From the NCBI GenBank assembly GCA_050732635.1, contig JBOHRE010000002.1, positions 1 through 64,000 on the forward strand: a stretch of DNA of 64,000 nucleotides, written 5' to 3'. Under the pieces are notes generated by a model. The model saw only the letters and a list, made by a program, of their open reading frames with translations. It was not told the origin of the DNA and did no database searches. This stretch comes from JBOHRE01 sp050732635. GTDB lineage: Bacteria; Gemmatimonadota; Gemmatimonadetes; Longimicrobiales; RSA9. Below, piece after piece: positions 24,850 through 33,010 of the stretch (within the stretch, counting starts at the first letter, position 1; the number at the start of each line of letters is the position of its first letter). The translations under genes were made by a program, and so were the position numbers.

Positions 24850-26205
24850 ATGCACAAGATGATGTTCATGCTTCTGGCCATACAGCTGCTTCCGTCGCCG
24901 GGTGTGGCCCAGGACCACCCGTTCGGCACGCTTCGCGAGCAGGCCGCGCTGCGCCAGGAATGGCTGGCACTGCGTCTCGAGCAGGTCCTGCCTCGGCTGA
25001 TGCGCGTGCACGAGGTCGATCTGTGGCTTCTGCCCATGCGCGAGTACAACGAGGATCCAGTCTTCTGGTCGATCGTGAGTCCCACGACAATGGCGGCGCG
25101 GCGGCGCACGATTTACGCGTTCTGCGATCGCGGCGGCGATGCAAGTCTGCAGCGTGTTGCGATCGGCGGCACCTCGCAGGGCGGCCTGTACGAGGTGGTG
25201 CGTGACCCGGGCGCGGCGGTCGGCGTCGCCGGGGCGGAGCAGCGACTGGCGGAGCCGTTCGGTCCGGAGCAGTGGAAGCTGCTCGGCCCCGTCGTCGAGG
25301 CATGCGACCCGGATCGGATCGCGGTCAACATCTCGCATACGCACGCCTTCGCGGACGGCCTCAGCGCGGGCGAATGGGAACAGCTCGCGGATGCACTCCC
25401 CGAGCGCTACCGCGACCGTGTGGTGCGCGAAGAGCTGCTCGCCGTCGAGTTCATCGAAGAGCGGCTGCCGGAAATGTTGCCGACCTACCGAGCCATGCAG
25501 GAATGGGTGCATGTCACGATCGCAACGGCGTTTTCAAGCGCGGTGATCACGCCCGGCGCGACGACAACCGACGACGTCGTCTGGTGGCTGCGTCAGCGCG
25601 TCAACGACGGCGGGCTCGGAACCTGGTTCCAGCCTTCGGTATCGGTGCAACGCCGGGGTGTGCAGATGTCGGATTCGGCGAACCCCGTAATTCTGCGTGG
25701 CGACGTGCTGCACACGGACTTCGGGATCAGCGCGCTCGGGCTGAATACGGACACGCAGCACATGGGTTACGTGTTGCAGGACGGGGAAGCCGAGCCGCCT
25801 GCTGGTCTTCGAGCTGCGCTACGAACCGCGAACCGACTGCAGGACATCACGCTCGAGACGATGCAGCCCGGGCGCACGGGCAACGAAGCCCTGGCGGCGG
25901 CGCGGGCGAGCATGGAGGCCGAGGGCATCGATGGCACCATCTACACCCATCCCATCGGCGACCACGGGCACGGGGCGGGTCCGCTGATCGGCCTGTGGGA
26001 TCGGCAGCAGAGCGTCGCCGGGCGCGGGGATGTTCGGATCCGACCGAACACGTGGTTCTCCATCGAGCTTCAGGCCACTGCCCGCGTTCCGGAATGGACG
26101 GACCAGCCGGTGCGTATGGCGCTCGAGGAGGAGGCGTATCTCGACGCCAATGGGGTGCGTCGTTGGGTGCTGCGTCGCCAGGAGCAGTTGCACCTCATCC
26201 GCTGA
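24850..26205 (+). CDS. Exported M24-family metallopeptidase (Xaa-Pro aminopeptidase-like)
   Basis: A 451-residue protein with a signal peptide (MHKMMFMLLAIQLLPSPGVAQ). The pita-bread peptidase domain occupies the C-terminal half. Metal ligands in order are HTDFGI (Asp), GLNTDTQHM (Asp), IGDHGHGAG (His), WFSIELQA (Glu) and ALEEEAYL (Glu). SD-like GAGGTGGA lies ahead of the ATG. The N-terminal half is the creatinase-type domain. Similar enzymes release the residue before proline; the exported location suggests use of external peptides. Confidence 0.88.
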   Translation: MHKMMFMLLAIQLLPSPGVAQDHPFGTLREQAALRQEWLALRLEQVLPRLMRVHEVDLWLLPMREYNEDPVFWSIVSPTTMAARRRTIYAFCDRGGDASLQRVAIGGTSQGGLYEVVRDPGAAVGVAGAEQRLAEPFGPEQWKLLGPVVEACDPDRIAVNISHTHAFADGLSAGEWEQLADALPERYRDRVVREELLAVEFIEERLPEMLPTYRAMQEWVHVTIATAFSSAVITPGATTTDDVVWWLRQRVNDGGLGTWFQPSVSVQRRGVQMSDSANPVILRGDVLHTDFGISALGLNTDTQHMGYVLQDGEAEPPAGLRAALRTANRLQDITLETMQPGRTGNEALAAARASMEAEGIDGTIYTHPIGDHGHGAGPLIGLWDRQQSVAGRGDVRIRPNTWFSIELQATARVPEWTDQPVRMALEEEAYLDANGVRRWVLRRQEQLHLIR

Positions 26206-26257
26206 TCACGCTGCGGCTTGGATGTTGCACCGGACGCGCCGCCAAAGGAGGCGCCGT

Positions 26258-26698
26258 ATGACAACAGCGAGGGTTCTCGCCGCGTTCGTTCTGGCACCGG
26301 CACTCGCGCTCGGCGGTTGCGGCGACGCGGACAACGGGCCCGAGCAACAAGACGAGCTGAACGAGTTCGGCGCCGACACTCTCGAGGCCGCGCCGGCGGC
26401 GGCGGCACCGGGCGACACCGTCGACGTGGTGCTGACCGAGTGGTCGATCGAGATGACCACCGACTCGGTTCGTCCGGGCACGGTGGCGTTTCGCGTTCGC
26501 AACGATGGCGAGTACACGCACGCCTTCGAGGTGGAGGGCGGCGGTGCGGAATGGGAGACCGAGAACCTGGCTCCTGGCCAGACGGAAGTGCTGACGACGG
26601 AGCTGAGTGCGGGCGATTACGAGGTGTATTGTCCGGTAGAAGATGATCACGGCCCGCACGACGACCTCGGCATGCGCGATAGTCTGGCAGTGCGCTGA
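26258..26698 (+). CDS. Cupredoxin-domain lipoprotein with a lengthened copper loop
   Basis: A 146-residue lipoprotein with lipobox ALGGC (Cys about 21) and an Asp/Glu/Gln-rich linker. From about residue 50 it forms a cupredoxin-like domain: VVLTEWSIEMTTDSVRPG, FRVRNDGEYTHAFEVEG with the first His, then EVYCPVEDDHGPHDDLGM holding Cys, His and Met. Related proteins typically show C-x4-H-x4-M; here an insertion gives C-x8-H-x4-M with one extra His. A near-perfect SD (AAAGGAGG, 26244-26251) fixes the start. Electron transfer or copper binding is inferred. Confidence 0.8.
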   Translation: MTTARVLAAFVLAPALALGGCGDADNGPEQQDELNEFGADTLEAAPAAAAPGDTVDVVLTEWSIEMTTDSVRPGTVAFRVRNDGEYTHAFEVEGGGAEWETENLAPGQTEVLTTELSAGDYEVYCPVEDDHGPHDDLGMRDSLAVR

Positions 26699-26738
26699 TG
26701 CGGACTGCGGCGTCCGGCTGCGCGTCGGCTGCTGCCCG

Positions 26739-26754
26739 CGGGCGACGCCGCCCG
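26739..26754. terminator. Hairpin between convergent genes, possible terminator
   Basis: CGGGCG and CGCCCG pair around ACGC in the 63-base gap where the cupredoxin and EamA genes converge. There is no T-run on either side, so intrinsic termination is uncertain. Confidence 0.3.
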
Positions 26755-26761
26755 TCCTGCT

Positions 26762-27685
26762 TCAGCTCGGAATCGACTGCCGGCGATAGCCTTCCGCGAC
26801 GCCGGCAACGACCAGACTCAGCCCCACCCAGCCGTAGATGGTCAGAGCCTGACCGAAAAGCACCAGGGCGAGCACTGCCGCGACCACCGGCTCTGCGGTG
26901 GCGGCGATCGAAGCCGGCGCCGCGTCGATTCGCCGCAAGCCGGCGAAGAACAGAAAGTTCGCGATGACGGTGCCGAAGCCCAATGCTGCGATGTACGACC
27001 ACGCGGCAGCGGTGACGGGCGGGGTCGGCGCATGGCCGGCCAATGGAAGCACGATCGCCAGGAACCCCACCCCACCGGCAAGTGCAAGGAACAGCACCTT
27101 GACCATACCGTAGCGCGGCACCGCCCAGCGTGCGAGCAGCGTCTGGCTCGCCCAGGCAGCGGCGGACAGCACGCCGCCGATGACGCCGACGCGGGTGACG
27201 GTGACGGCGGCGCCGTGTGCGCCCATCACGGTCAGCGCGGCACCGAGCGTCACGACCACGGCGATCAGCAGCCGTGCCACCGTCAGGCGCTCGCCGAGCA
27301 GCGGCCGCGCGAGGAGCGTGACCAGCACGGGCGCGAGATACAGGAGTGCGACTGCCGACGCTACGCCGGTCTGGGCAATTGCGAACTGGTATGCGACCTC
27401 GAAGAGCGCGACGAAGGCGCCACCCGCACCACCGACGAGCACGACACCTCGTCGATCCACGCGCAGCAACCCCGGCCTGAAGGTCGCGTACAGCAGGAAC
27501 CCCGCGGTCGCGACAGCGATGCGCCAGAAGCCCACGTCGGTGACGGCTGCGCCCTCGGCATAGAGCGCCGTGCTCAGGGGGCCCGTCGTGCCCCAGAGCG
27601 CGCCGGCTGCCATGGCCAGGAGGTAGCCGGCAGCGCGGCCACGCAGGAGCGGTCGCGCACGGGCGCTCGCCGAGGCTGTGTCCAT
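26762..27685 (-). CDS. EamA/DMT-family transporter
   Basis: A 307-residue integral membrane protein with ten predicted helices in two EamA repeats. The first repeat begins GYLLAMAAGALWGTTGPLS; the second begins near ARWAVPRYG and ends with the typical EPVVAAVLALVLFGQAL. The family exports or imports amino acids, nucleotides or other small metabolites; the substrate is not predictable. The ATG MDTASASARARPLL was chosen because a basic cytoplasmic start precedes the first helix. A longer form from 27754 would lie across the promoter. Confidence 0.85.
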   Translation of the reverse strand: MDTASASARARPLLRGRAAGYLLAMAAGALWGTTGPLSTALYAEGAAVTDVGFWRIAVATAGFLLYATFRPGLLRVDRRGVVLVGGAGGAFVALFEVAYQFAIAQTGVASAVALLYLAPVLVTLLARPLLGERLTVARLLIAVVVTLGAALTVMGAHGAAVTVTRVGVIGGVLSAAAWASQTLLARWAVPRYGMVKVLFLALAGGVGFLAIVLPLAGHAPTPPVTAAAWSYIAALGFGTVIANFLFFAGLRRIDAAPASIAATAEPVVAAVLALVLFGQALTIYGWVGLSLVVAGVAEGYRRQSIPS

Positions 27686-27724
27686 GGCTCCGGAGTGCGA
27701 CAATGGCCAGCTCGAGGAGGGCGA

Positions 27725-27754
27725 AGCATAGAGCGGCTCGGCCGCCAGGGTCAA
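27725..27754 (-). promoter_or_regulatory. Promoter for the EamA transporter
   Basis: On the minus strand TTGACC (27754-27749), an 18-base spacer and TATGCT (27730-27725). The leader would be about 33 bases. It is one of the best housekeeping matches in the window. Confidence 0.65.
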
Positions 27755-27817
27755 CGGATCCGTTGCGGCGGTGAGCGCGCGACGCCATCCTTTCGCGCTC
27801 CCGTTTCCCGAGCCGCT

Positions 27818-28780
27818 GTGCAGTCGATCGCGCGCCCCACTTCATACGATGCCGCTACGCCCGCTATCTCCTGTCGCGGGCTGATCAAGCGTTACGGTGA
27901 TGTGCTAGCCGTCGACCGCCTCGATCTCGAGGTGCGTCGCGGCGAGTGCTTCGGGCTGCTCGGCCCGAACGGAGCCGGCAAGACGACGACCGTCGAGATT
28001 CTGGAAGGCTTGCTCGAACCGGACGCCGGCGACGTGCGCGTGCTGGGGCTCGACTGGCGACGCGCTGCCGGCGAGCTGCGGCGACGCATTGGCGTGCAGC
28101 TGCAGGAGACGCGGCTGCCGGAAAAGCTGACCGTTGCCGAAACGCTGCGGCTCTTCGCCAGCTTCTATGGCGGGCAGCGTTCGGTCGAGGAGCTACTGGG
28201 CACCGTGCAGCTCGGCGACAAGCGGGACGCGCGCGTCAGCCGCCTGTCCGGCGGCCAGCGTCAACGGCTCGCCGTGGCCTGCGGCCTGGTCGGAGATCCC
28301 GACATATTCTTCCTCGACGAACCAACGACGGGGCTGGACCCGCAGTCCCGCCGCTCCCTCTGGGAGCTGCTCGACGGCTACCGGGCGAGCGGCCGCACCG
28401 TGCTGCTCACCACGCACTACATGGAAGAGGCGACGCGGCTCTGCGATCGCGTCGCGATCATCGACCACGGTCGCACGATCGCGCTCGGCACGCCCAGCGA
28501 GCTGATCGCCGGGCTCGGCGCCGACCACGTCGTCGAGCTGACGCTGGCCGATCATGCGACGGCTGTCACGATCGATCTCGGCGCGCTGCCGGGCGTGCGC
28601 AGCGTTCAGCGTCGCGAGGCGACGGTCGCGCTGACCGTGACCGAGCTGCATACCTCCGTGCCGCTGCTGTTGGACCAGCTGGCGCAGCACGGCGTCGCAC
28701 TCACCGGTCTGTCCACGCACCACGCGACCCTCGAAGACGTCTTCGTGGCTCTCACGGGCAGGGCGCTGCGTGAAGAATAG
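27818..28780 (+). CDS. ABC transporter ATP-binding protein (DrrA-like exporter)
   Basis: A 320-residue ABC ATPase. Walker A LGPNGAGKTTT (about residues 47-57), the Q-loop QLQETRLPEKLT, the signature LSGGQRQRLAVA (about 144-155), Walker B IFFLDEPTTGLD and the H-loop LTTHYMEEATRL are intact. A C-terminal extension of about 90 residues is shared with DrrA-type exporter subunits. The permease is encoded immediately downstream with an 11-base overlap. No ATG is available; the GTG at VQSIARPTS is the best start. The cargo is unknown. Confidence 0.92.
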   Translation: MQSIARPTSYDAATPAISCRGLIKRYGDVLAVDRLDLEVRRGECFGLLGPNGAGKTTTVEILEGLLEPDAGDVRVLGLDWRRAAGELRRRIGVQLQETRLPEKLTVAETLRLFASFYGGQRSVEELLGTVQLGDKRDARVSRLSGGQRQRLAVACGLVGDPDIFFLDEPTTGLDPQSRRSLWELLDGYRASGRTVLLTTHYMEEATRLCDRVAIIDHGRTIALGTPSELIAGLGADHVVELTLADHATAVTIDLGALPGVRSVQRREATVALTVTELHTSVPLLLDQLAQHGVALTGLSTHHATLEDVFVALTGRALREE

Positions 28781-29825
28781 ACTGGATCGCTCGTCGCTCA
28801 CGCAGCTGACCCTCATGCGCGTTCGTGAGTTCGCGCGAGAGCCGGAGGCCGTGTTCTGGACGTTCTTCTTCCCCGTCGTCATGGCACTGGCGCTGGGTGT
28901 CGCGTTCCGCAACCGCGGTCCGGCGCCCGTGAGCGTGGGCGTGGTCGCAAGCGGCGTCGCGGCGTTGCCCGACTCGGTGGTGGCTGCCATGGAGGCGGCG
29001 CCAGCGCTGCGCGTGCGGCGCCTCTTGGCCGGCGAGGCCGAGCGCGAGCTGGCGCGCGGCGACGTCGCACTCGTCGTGCTCGCGGAGGGCTCGGGTTACA
29101 CGTACCGCTACGATCGGGCGCGTGAGGAGAGTCGCCTCGCGCGGCTGCTCGCCGATGATGTGCTGCAGCGCGAGGCGGGGCGGGTGGATCCGCTACGAGT
29201 CCGCGAGCGGCCGGTCGAGGAGCGCGGCTCACGCTACATCGACTTCCTGATCCCGGGCCTCATTGGCCTCAACCTGTTGAGCACCGGCCTATGGGGCGTC
29301 GGCTATACGGTCGTTCGCCTGCGCAGCGGGCAGCTGCTGAAGCGCTTCATGGCAACGCCGATGCGGCGCACCGAGTTCCTGCTGTCCTTCGTGCTCGGTC
29401 GACTGGTGTTTCTCGGCCTCGAGCTGGCGGTGCTGCTCGGCTTCGCATGGCTCGCGTTCGATGTCGCCAGCCGCGGTTCACTGCTCGCCGTGCTCGTGAT
29501 CTGCGTGCTCGGGGCGTTCTCGTTTACGGCGTTCGGTCTGCTCGTCTCCAGCCGCGCACGCACCACCGAGGCGGTCAGCGGACTGATGAATCTTGCCGCC
29601 GTACCGATGTGGATCCTGTCGGGCGTCTTCTTTTCCGCGGACAACTTTCCGGACGCCATGCAACCGTTCATTCAGGCGTTGCCGCTGACCGCATTCCTCA
29701 ATGCACTGCGCGCCGTGATGCTCGAAGGCCAGGCGCTGAGCGGGACCGGTGCGTGGCTAGCGCTGGTGATCGGCTGGGGTGTCGCGACCGGTGCGGCCGC
29801 GTTGGCGATATTCCGGTGGCGCTGA
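28770..29825 (+). CDS. ABC-2-type transporter permease
   Basis: A 351-residue permease. A first helix (about 29-49: FWTFFFPVVMALALGV) precedes an outer loop of about 130 residues, then five more helices follow with GLIGLNLLSTGLWGVG, FVLGRLVFLGLELAVLLG and AVPMWILSGVFFSADNFP, the ABC-2 pattern. The GTG start overlaps the ATPase gene by 11 bases. Together they form a simple two-gene exporter of the drug or polysaccharide type. The menaquinone operon follows, with its own promoter. Confidence 0.9.
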   Translation: MKNRLDRSSLTQLTLMRVREFAREPEAVFWTFFFPVVMALALGVAFRNRGPAPVSVGVVASGVAALPDSVVAAMEAAPALRVRRLLAGEAERELARGDVALVVLAEGSGYTYRYDRAREESRLARLLADDVLQREAGRVDPLRVRERPVEERGSRYIDFLIPGLIGLNLLSTGLWGVGYTVVRLRSGQLLKRFMATPMRRTEFLLSFVLGRLVFLGLELAVLLGFAWLAFDVASRGSLLAVLVICVLGAFSFTAFGLLVSSRARTTEAVSGLMNLAAVPMWILSGVFFSADNFPDAMQPFIQALPLTAFLNALRAVMLEGQALSGTGAWLALVIGWGVATGAAALAIFRWR

Positions 29826-29843
29826 GATCGGGACGCCGACGGT

Positions 29844-29872
29844 TTGGCCGAGCGCAGAGCGCCCGCTACATT
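29844..29872 (+). promoter_or_regulatory. Promoter for the ubiD-type gene, apparently leaderless
   Basis: TTGGCC (29844-29849), a 17-base spacer and TACATT (29867-29872). The ATG follows after 8 further bases (TCTCGCGCG-like sequence without a Shine-Dalgarno), so transcription would begin at or next to the ATG. Confidence 0.5.
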
Positions 29873-29880
29873 CTCGCGCG

Positions 29881-31359
29881 ATGCCAGCCAAAGACCTGAG
29901 CGAATTCATTGCGGTGCTGGATCGGGCCGGCGAGCTCGTGCGCATTGCCGAGCCGCTTTCCGTTCAGCTGGAGATCACGGAGGTCGCGGATCGGACGATG
30001 AAGCGGCCGGCTGGCGGGCCGGCGCTGCTATTCGAGCGCCCGCTGCTGGCGGACGGCGGGATCTCGGAGATTCCGCTTGCAATCAATCTGTTTGGCTCAT
30101 GGCGCCGCATGGCGTTGGCGCTGGGCGTCGCGGATGTGCGCGAGCACGCGGCGCGTATCGCGGCGCTCTTGCAGCCGGACGTCCCGGCGGGCTTCTGGGC
30201 CAAGGTGCAGGCGCTACCGAAGTTCGCCGAGCTGGCGAAGGTGCCGCCGCGAGCCTACAAGGGACGCCCGCCCTGCCAGGAGGTCGCGTGGGATGGACCG
30301 GATGCGGACCTGGGCCGGCTGCCGATCATGACGTCGTGGCCGGACGATGCGGGACCGTTCATCACGATGCCGATGGTGATCACCAAGGATCCGGAAAACG
30401 GCGTGCAGAATGTCGGCTGCTACCGGATGCAGGTGACCGGCCCGCAGACCGCGTTCATGCACTGGCAGCGGCACAAGGGCGGCGCGGCGCATTACCGGCG
30501 TTATCGGGAGCTGGGCATCCGACGCATGCCAGTGGCGGTCGCGATCGGCGCGGATCCGGCCACCATGTACACCCCGACTGCACCGCTGCCGCCCGGCATC
30601 GACGAATATCTGTTCAGCGGCTTTCTGCGCCGCGAGCCGCTCCTGATCACCGAGGCCACCACCTCCGACCTTCGCCTGCCGGCGGAGTCGGAGCTGGTTG
30701 TCGAAGGCTACGTCGACACCGAGGAGCCCAAGGGTCTGGAAGGGCCGTTCGGTGACCACACAGGGTTCTATACGCCAGCAGACGCGTTCCCTTACTTCCA
30801 CGTCGAGCGCATCACCATGCGCCGCGAGCCGACCTACGTGTCGACCATTGTCGGCCGTCCGCCCATGGAGGATTTCTATCTCGGTGGCGCGACCGAACGT
30901 ATCTTTCTGCCCCTGCTACGCCTGACGCTGCCCGAGGTGGTCGACTACCATATGCCCGCGGAGGGAATCTTCCACAACCTGGTGTTCGTCAGCATCCGCA
31001 AGGAGTATCCGGGCCATGCCTACAAGGTGATGAACGGACTGTGGGGACAGGGTCTGATGAGCCTGGCCAAGGTCATCGTGGTGGTGGACGGCGACGTCGA
31101 CGTGCACAACGCCGCGGAGGTGTGGTGGTACGCGCTGAACAACATTGATCCGGAGCGGGACATCCGCTTCAGCATGGGCCCGATCGACGATCTCGATCAT
31201 GCTGCCCGGGGTCCGGCCTTCGGCTCGAAGATGGGCATTGATGGGACGCGGAAGTTGCCCGAGGAGGGGCATGGGCGGCCGTGGCCGGACGTGATACGAA
31301 TGGATCCTGCGGTGGTGGCGAAGGTTGATGGCGTGTGGAAGCGGTTGGGGATCGAATGA
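29881..31359 (+). CDS. UbiD-family decarboxylase, probable menaquinone pathway (MqnL-like)
   Basis: A 492-residue prenylated-flavin-dependent decarboxylase. MPAKDLSEFIAVLDRAGELVRI is the usual UbiD start. NVGCYRMQVTGPQTAFMHWQRHKG (in pieces NVGCYRMQV, TAFMHWQRHKGGAAH) and EGPFGDHTGFYTP match the prenyl-FMN and metal site; the E(x)nR-E motif residues are in the middle and C-terminal part. UbiA and UbiX homologues follow in the operon, so it most likely decarboxylates a late menaquinone precursor, as MqnL does in the futalosine route. Upstream ORF extension to 29779 is not supported. Confidence 0.88.
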   Translation: MPAKDLSEFIAVLDRAGELVRIAEPLSVQLEITEVADRTMKRPAGGPALLFERPLLADGGISEIPLAINLFGSWRRMALALGVADVREHAARIAALLQPDVPAGFWAKVQALPKFAELAKVPPRAYKGRPPCQEVAWDGPDADLGRLPIMTSWPDDAGPFITMPMVITKDPENGVQNVGCYRMQVTGPQTAFMHWQRHKGGAAHYRRYRELGIRRMPVAVAIGADPATMYTPTAPLPPGIDEYLFSGFLRREPLLITEATTSDLRLPAESELVVEGYVDTEEPKGLEGPFGDHTGFYTPADAFPYFHVERITMRREPTYVSTIVGRPPMEDFYLGGATERIFLPLLRLTLPEVVDYHMPAEGIFHNLVFVSIRKEYPGHAYKVMNGLWGQGLMSLAKVIVVVDGDVDVHNAAEVWWYALNNIDPERDIRFSMGPIDDLDHAARGPAFGSKMGIDGTRKLPEEGHGRPWPDVIRMDPAVVAKVDGVWKRLGIE

Positions 31360-31380
31360 GAGGCAGTGGTGGTGGAGGTG

Positions 31381-31425
31381 TAAGGGATGAGAGCAAGGGT
31401 AAGTGTAAGGGTAAGTGTAAGTGTA
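31381..31425. repeat. Hexanucleotide tandem repeat before the ubiA-type gene
   Basis: TAAGGG/TAAGTG units: one copy at 31381-31386, then CAAGGG, TAAGTG, TAAGGG, TAAGTG, TAAGTG and TA at 31394-31425. It is A/T-richer than its surroundings and lies in the 98-base gap between the UbiD and UbiA genes, where translation of the second gene begins with a TTG. Its role is unknown; slippage could vary the gap length. Confidence 0.8.
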
Positions 31426-31457
31426 CGCGCGACGCTTGAACGGTTGATGGAGGGCGC

Positions 31458-32402
31458 TTGCGGGGGGGTTCGGTAGCCGGGCATAGAGAACCGCAGACGT
31501 TTGGCGGCGATTCGCTGTGGGCGAGATATGCGTCGTTGGTCAGGCTGCCACACACGCTGTTCGCGCTGCCGTTCGCCGGGGTGGGTGTGGTCCTCGGTAC
31601 GCGCGCGGCCCCCGGTCGCTTCGGTTGGTGGGTGGTTGTGTGGGTCGTTATCGGCTTCACGGCGGCGCGGTTCGCGGCCATGGCATTCAATCGGATCGTG
31701 GACCGAAGCTATGACGCACTGAACCCACGCACTGCGGGTCGTGAGATCCCGAGTGGCCGGCTGACGGCGGGGCAGGCGGCGGTTTCGGTCGCGATCGCCT
31801 CGGCCGTGTTCATCGCGGCTGCCTGGCAGCTCAATCCGCTCTGCGGACTGCTGGCTCCCATCGCGCTGGCGTGGGTGCTGCTCTATTCCTACACGAAGCG
31901 ATTCACCAGCCTCGCCCACCTCGTGCTGGGGCTGGGGCTGGGCATCGCTCCGGTGGGCGGCTATCTCGCCGTCACAGGGGCGTGGAGCGAGCCATGGTTC
32001 GCTCTCGTCCTGCTCGCGTTCGCCGTCATGCTCTGGGTCGCCGGCTTCGACGTCATCTACTCTCTGCAGGACGTGCCGTTCGACCGCGTTCAGGGGCTGC
32101 ATTCGATTCCGGCACGCGTCGGCATCGCCTGGGCGTTGCGAATCGCGCGCCTCTTCCACGCCCTGGCGGTGGTCCTGCTCGGCACGCTTTGGGTGCTCGG
32201 CTGGCTGGATCTCGGTTGGCTGTTCCTCGCCGCGGTGGCGCTGATGGCGGCAACGCTGCACCTCGGACACACCCACGTCGGCTCGCCCACCGCGTCGGAT
32301 CTGGACATCGCGCGCATCGATCGGGCGTTCTTCCGTACCAACGTGATCGTGTCGAGCAGCTTCTTCGCCCTGACGCTCCTCGACCGCTTGCTGATCGGAT
32401 GA
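31458..32402 (+). CDS. UbiA-family prenyltransferase, probable MqnP-like
   Basis: A 314-residue membrane prenyltransferase with about eight helices. Both Asp-rich motifs are seen: NRIVDRSYDALNPRT (about 75-89) and DVIYSLQDVPFDR (about 200-212). ALPFAGVG near the N-terminus is family-typical. In the futalosine pathway, MqnP attaches the polyprenyl chain to dihydroxynaphthoate. The only upstream initiation codon is TTG; the family start would fit a few residues later (SLWARYASLVRLPHTLF), so the true N-terminus is uncertain. The stop overlaps the UbiX gene. Confidence 0.85.
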   Translation: MRGGSVAGHREPQTFGGDSLWARYASLVRLPHTLFALPFAGVGVVLGTRAAPGRFGWWVVVWVVIGFTAARFAAMAFNRIVDRSYDALNPRTAGREIPSGRLTAGQAAVSVAIASAVFIAAAWQLNPLCGLLAPIALAWVLLYSYTKRFTSLAHLVLGLGLGIAPVGGYLAVTGAWSEPWFALVLLAFAVMLWVAGFDVIYSLQDVPFDRVQGLHSIPARVGIAWALRIARLFHALAVVLLGTLWVLGWLDLGWLFLAAVALMAATLHLGHTHVGSPTASDLDIARIDRAFFRTNVIVSSSFFALTLLDRLLIG

Positions 32403-33010
32403 CGGAGACCGGCAAAACGCTCCGGGAGGAGCACCCAGTGACGCTGGCGATCACCGGTGCATCCGGCGCGGCATACGGCGTTCGCTTGCTGCAGGCGTTG
32501 AACGCAGCCGGGACGCCCGTCCGACTGATCGTCTCTCCGACCGGGTGGCGACTCCTGGCGCAGGAGCTCGAAATCGCTGATGAGGCGTCGCTGCGGTCGC
32601 ACACGGGTGACTGGGCGCGGGTCGTGCGTTACGAGGATCGGGACCGTGGCGCGACACCGGCATCCGGATCGGCGCCGTCGCGCGGCATGGTGATCTGTCC
32701 CTGCTCGATGGGAACCCTAGCCAGCATCGCACAGGGCACCACGCGTTCACTGATCGAGCGCGCCGCAGATGTGTGCCTGAAAGAGCGGCGGCCGCTTCTG
32801 GTGATACCGCGCGAGACACCCTACTCCGCGATCCACCTCGAGAACATGTTGCGGCTCACGCGCGCCGGCGCCGTCGTGCTGCCGGCATCGCCGGGCTTCT
32901 ATCATCGGCCGACGCGCATCGAGGAGCTCATCGACTTCGTCGTCGCTCGCGTGCTGGACCACCTGGATGTCGAGCACGCGTTGTCGCGCCCCTGGGCCGG
33001 GGGGGAATGA
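32399..33010 (+). CDS. ubiX: Flavin prenyltransferase (UbiX/MqnM-like)
   Basis: A 203-residue flavoprotein that attaches a dimethylallyl group to FMN to make the cofactor of UbiD decarboxylases. The start LAITGASGAAYGVRLL, the middle ICPCSMGTLASIAQG and the end LLVIPRETPYSAIHLENMLRL with PASPGFYHRP are the family motifs. It overlaps the prenyltransferase gene by 4 bases and the phosphodiesterase gene by 4. UbiD (29881) is its natural client. Confidence 0.94.
   Translation: MTETGKTLREEHPVTLAITGASGAAYGVRLLQALNAAGTPVRLIVSPTGWRLLAQELEIADEASLRSHTGDWARVVRYEDRDRGATPASGSAPSRGMVICPCSMGTLASIAQGTTRSLIERAADVCLKERRPLLVIPRETPYSAIHLENMLRLTRAGAVVLPASPGFYHRPTRIEELIDFVVARVLDHLDVEHALSRPWAGGE

Noticed and set aside
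27032..27817. Long upstream extension of the ABC ATPase reading frame
   Set aside because: The extension lies antisense to the EamA transporter and reads as composition-biased sequence; the ABC domain begins only after 27818.
31381..31425. Repeat reminiscent of a CRISPR or satellite array
   Set aside because: Units are six bases, directly tandem without spacers, and no cas genes are nearby; it is a simple sequence repeat.
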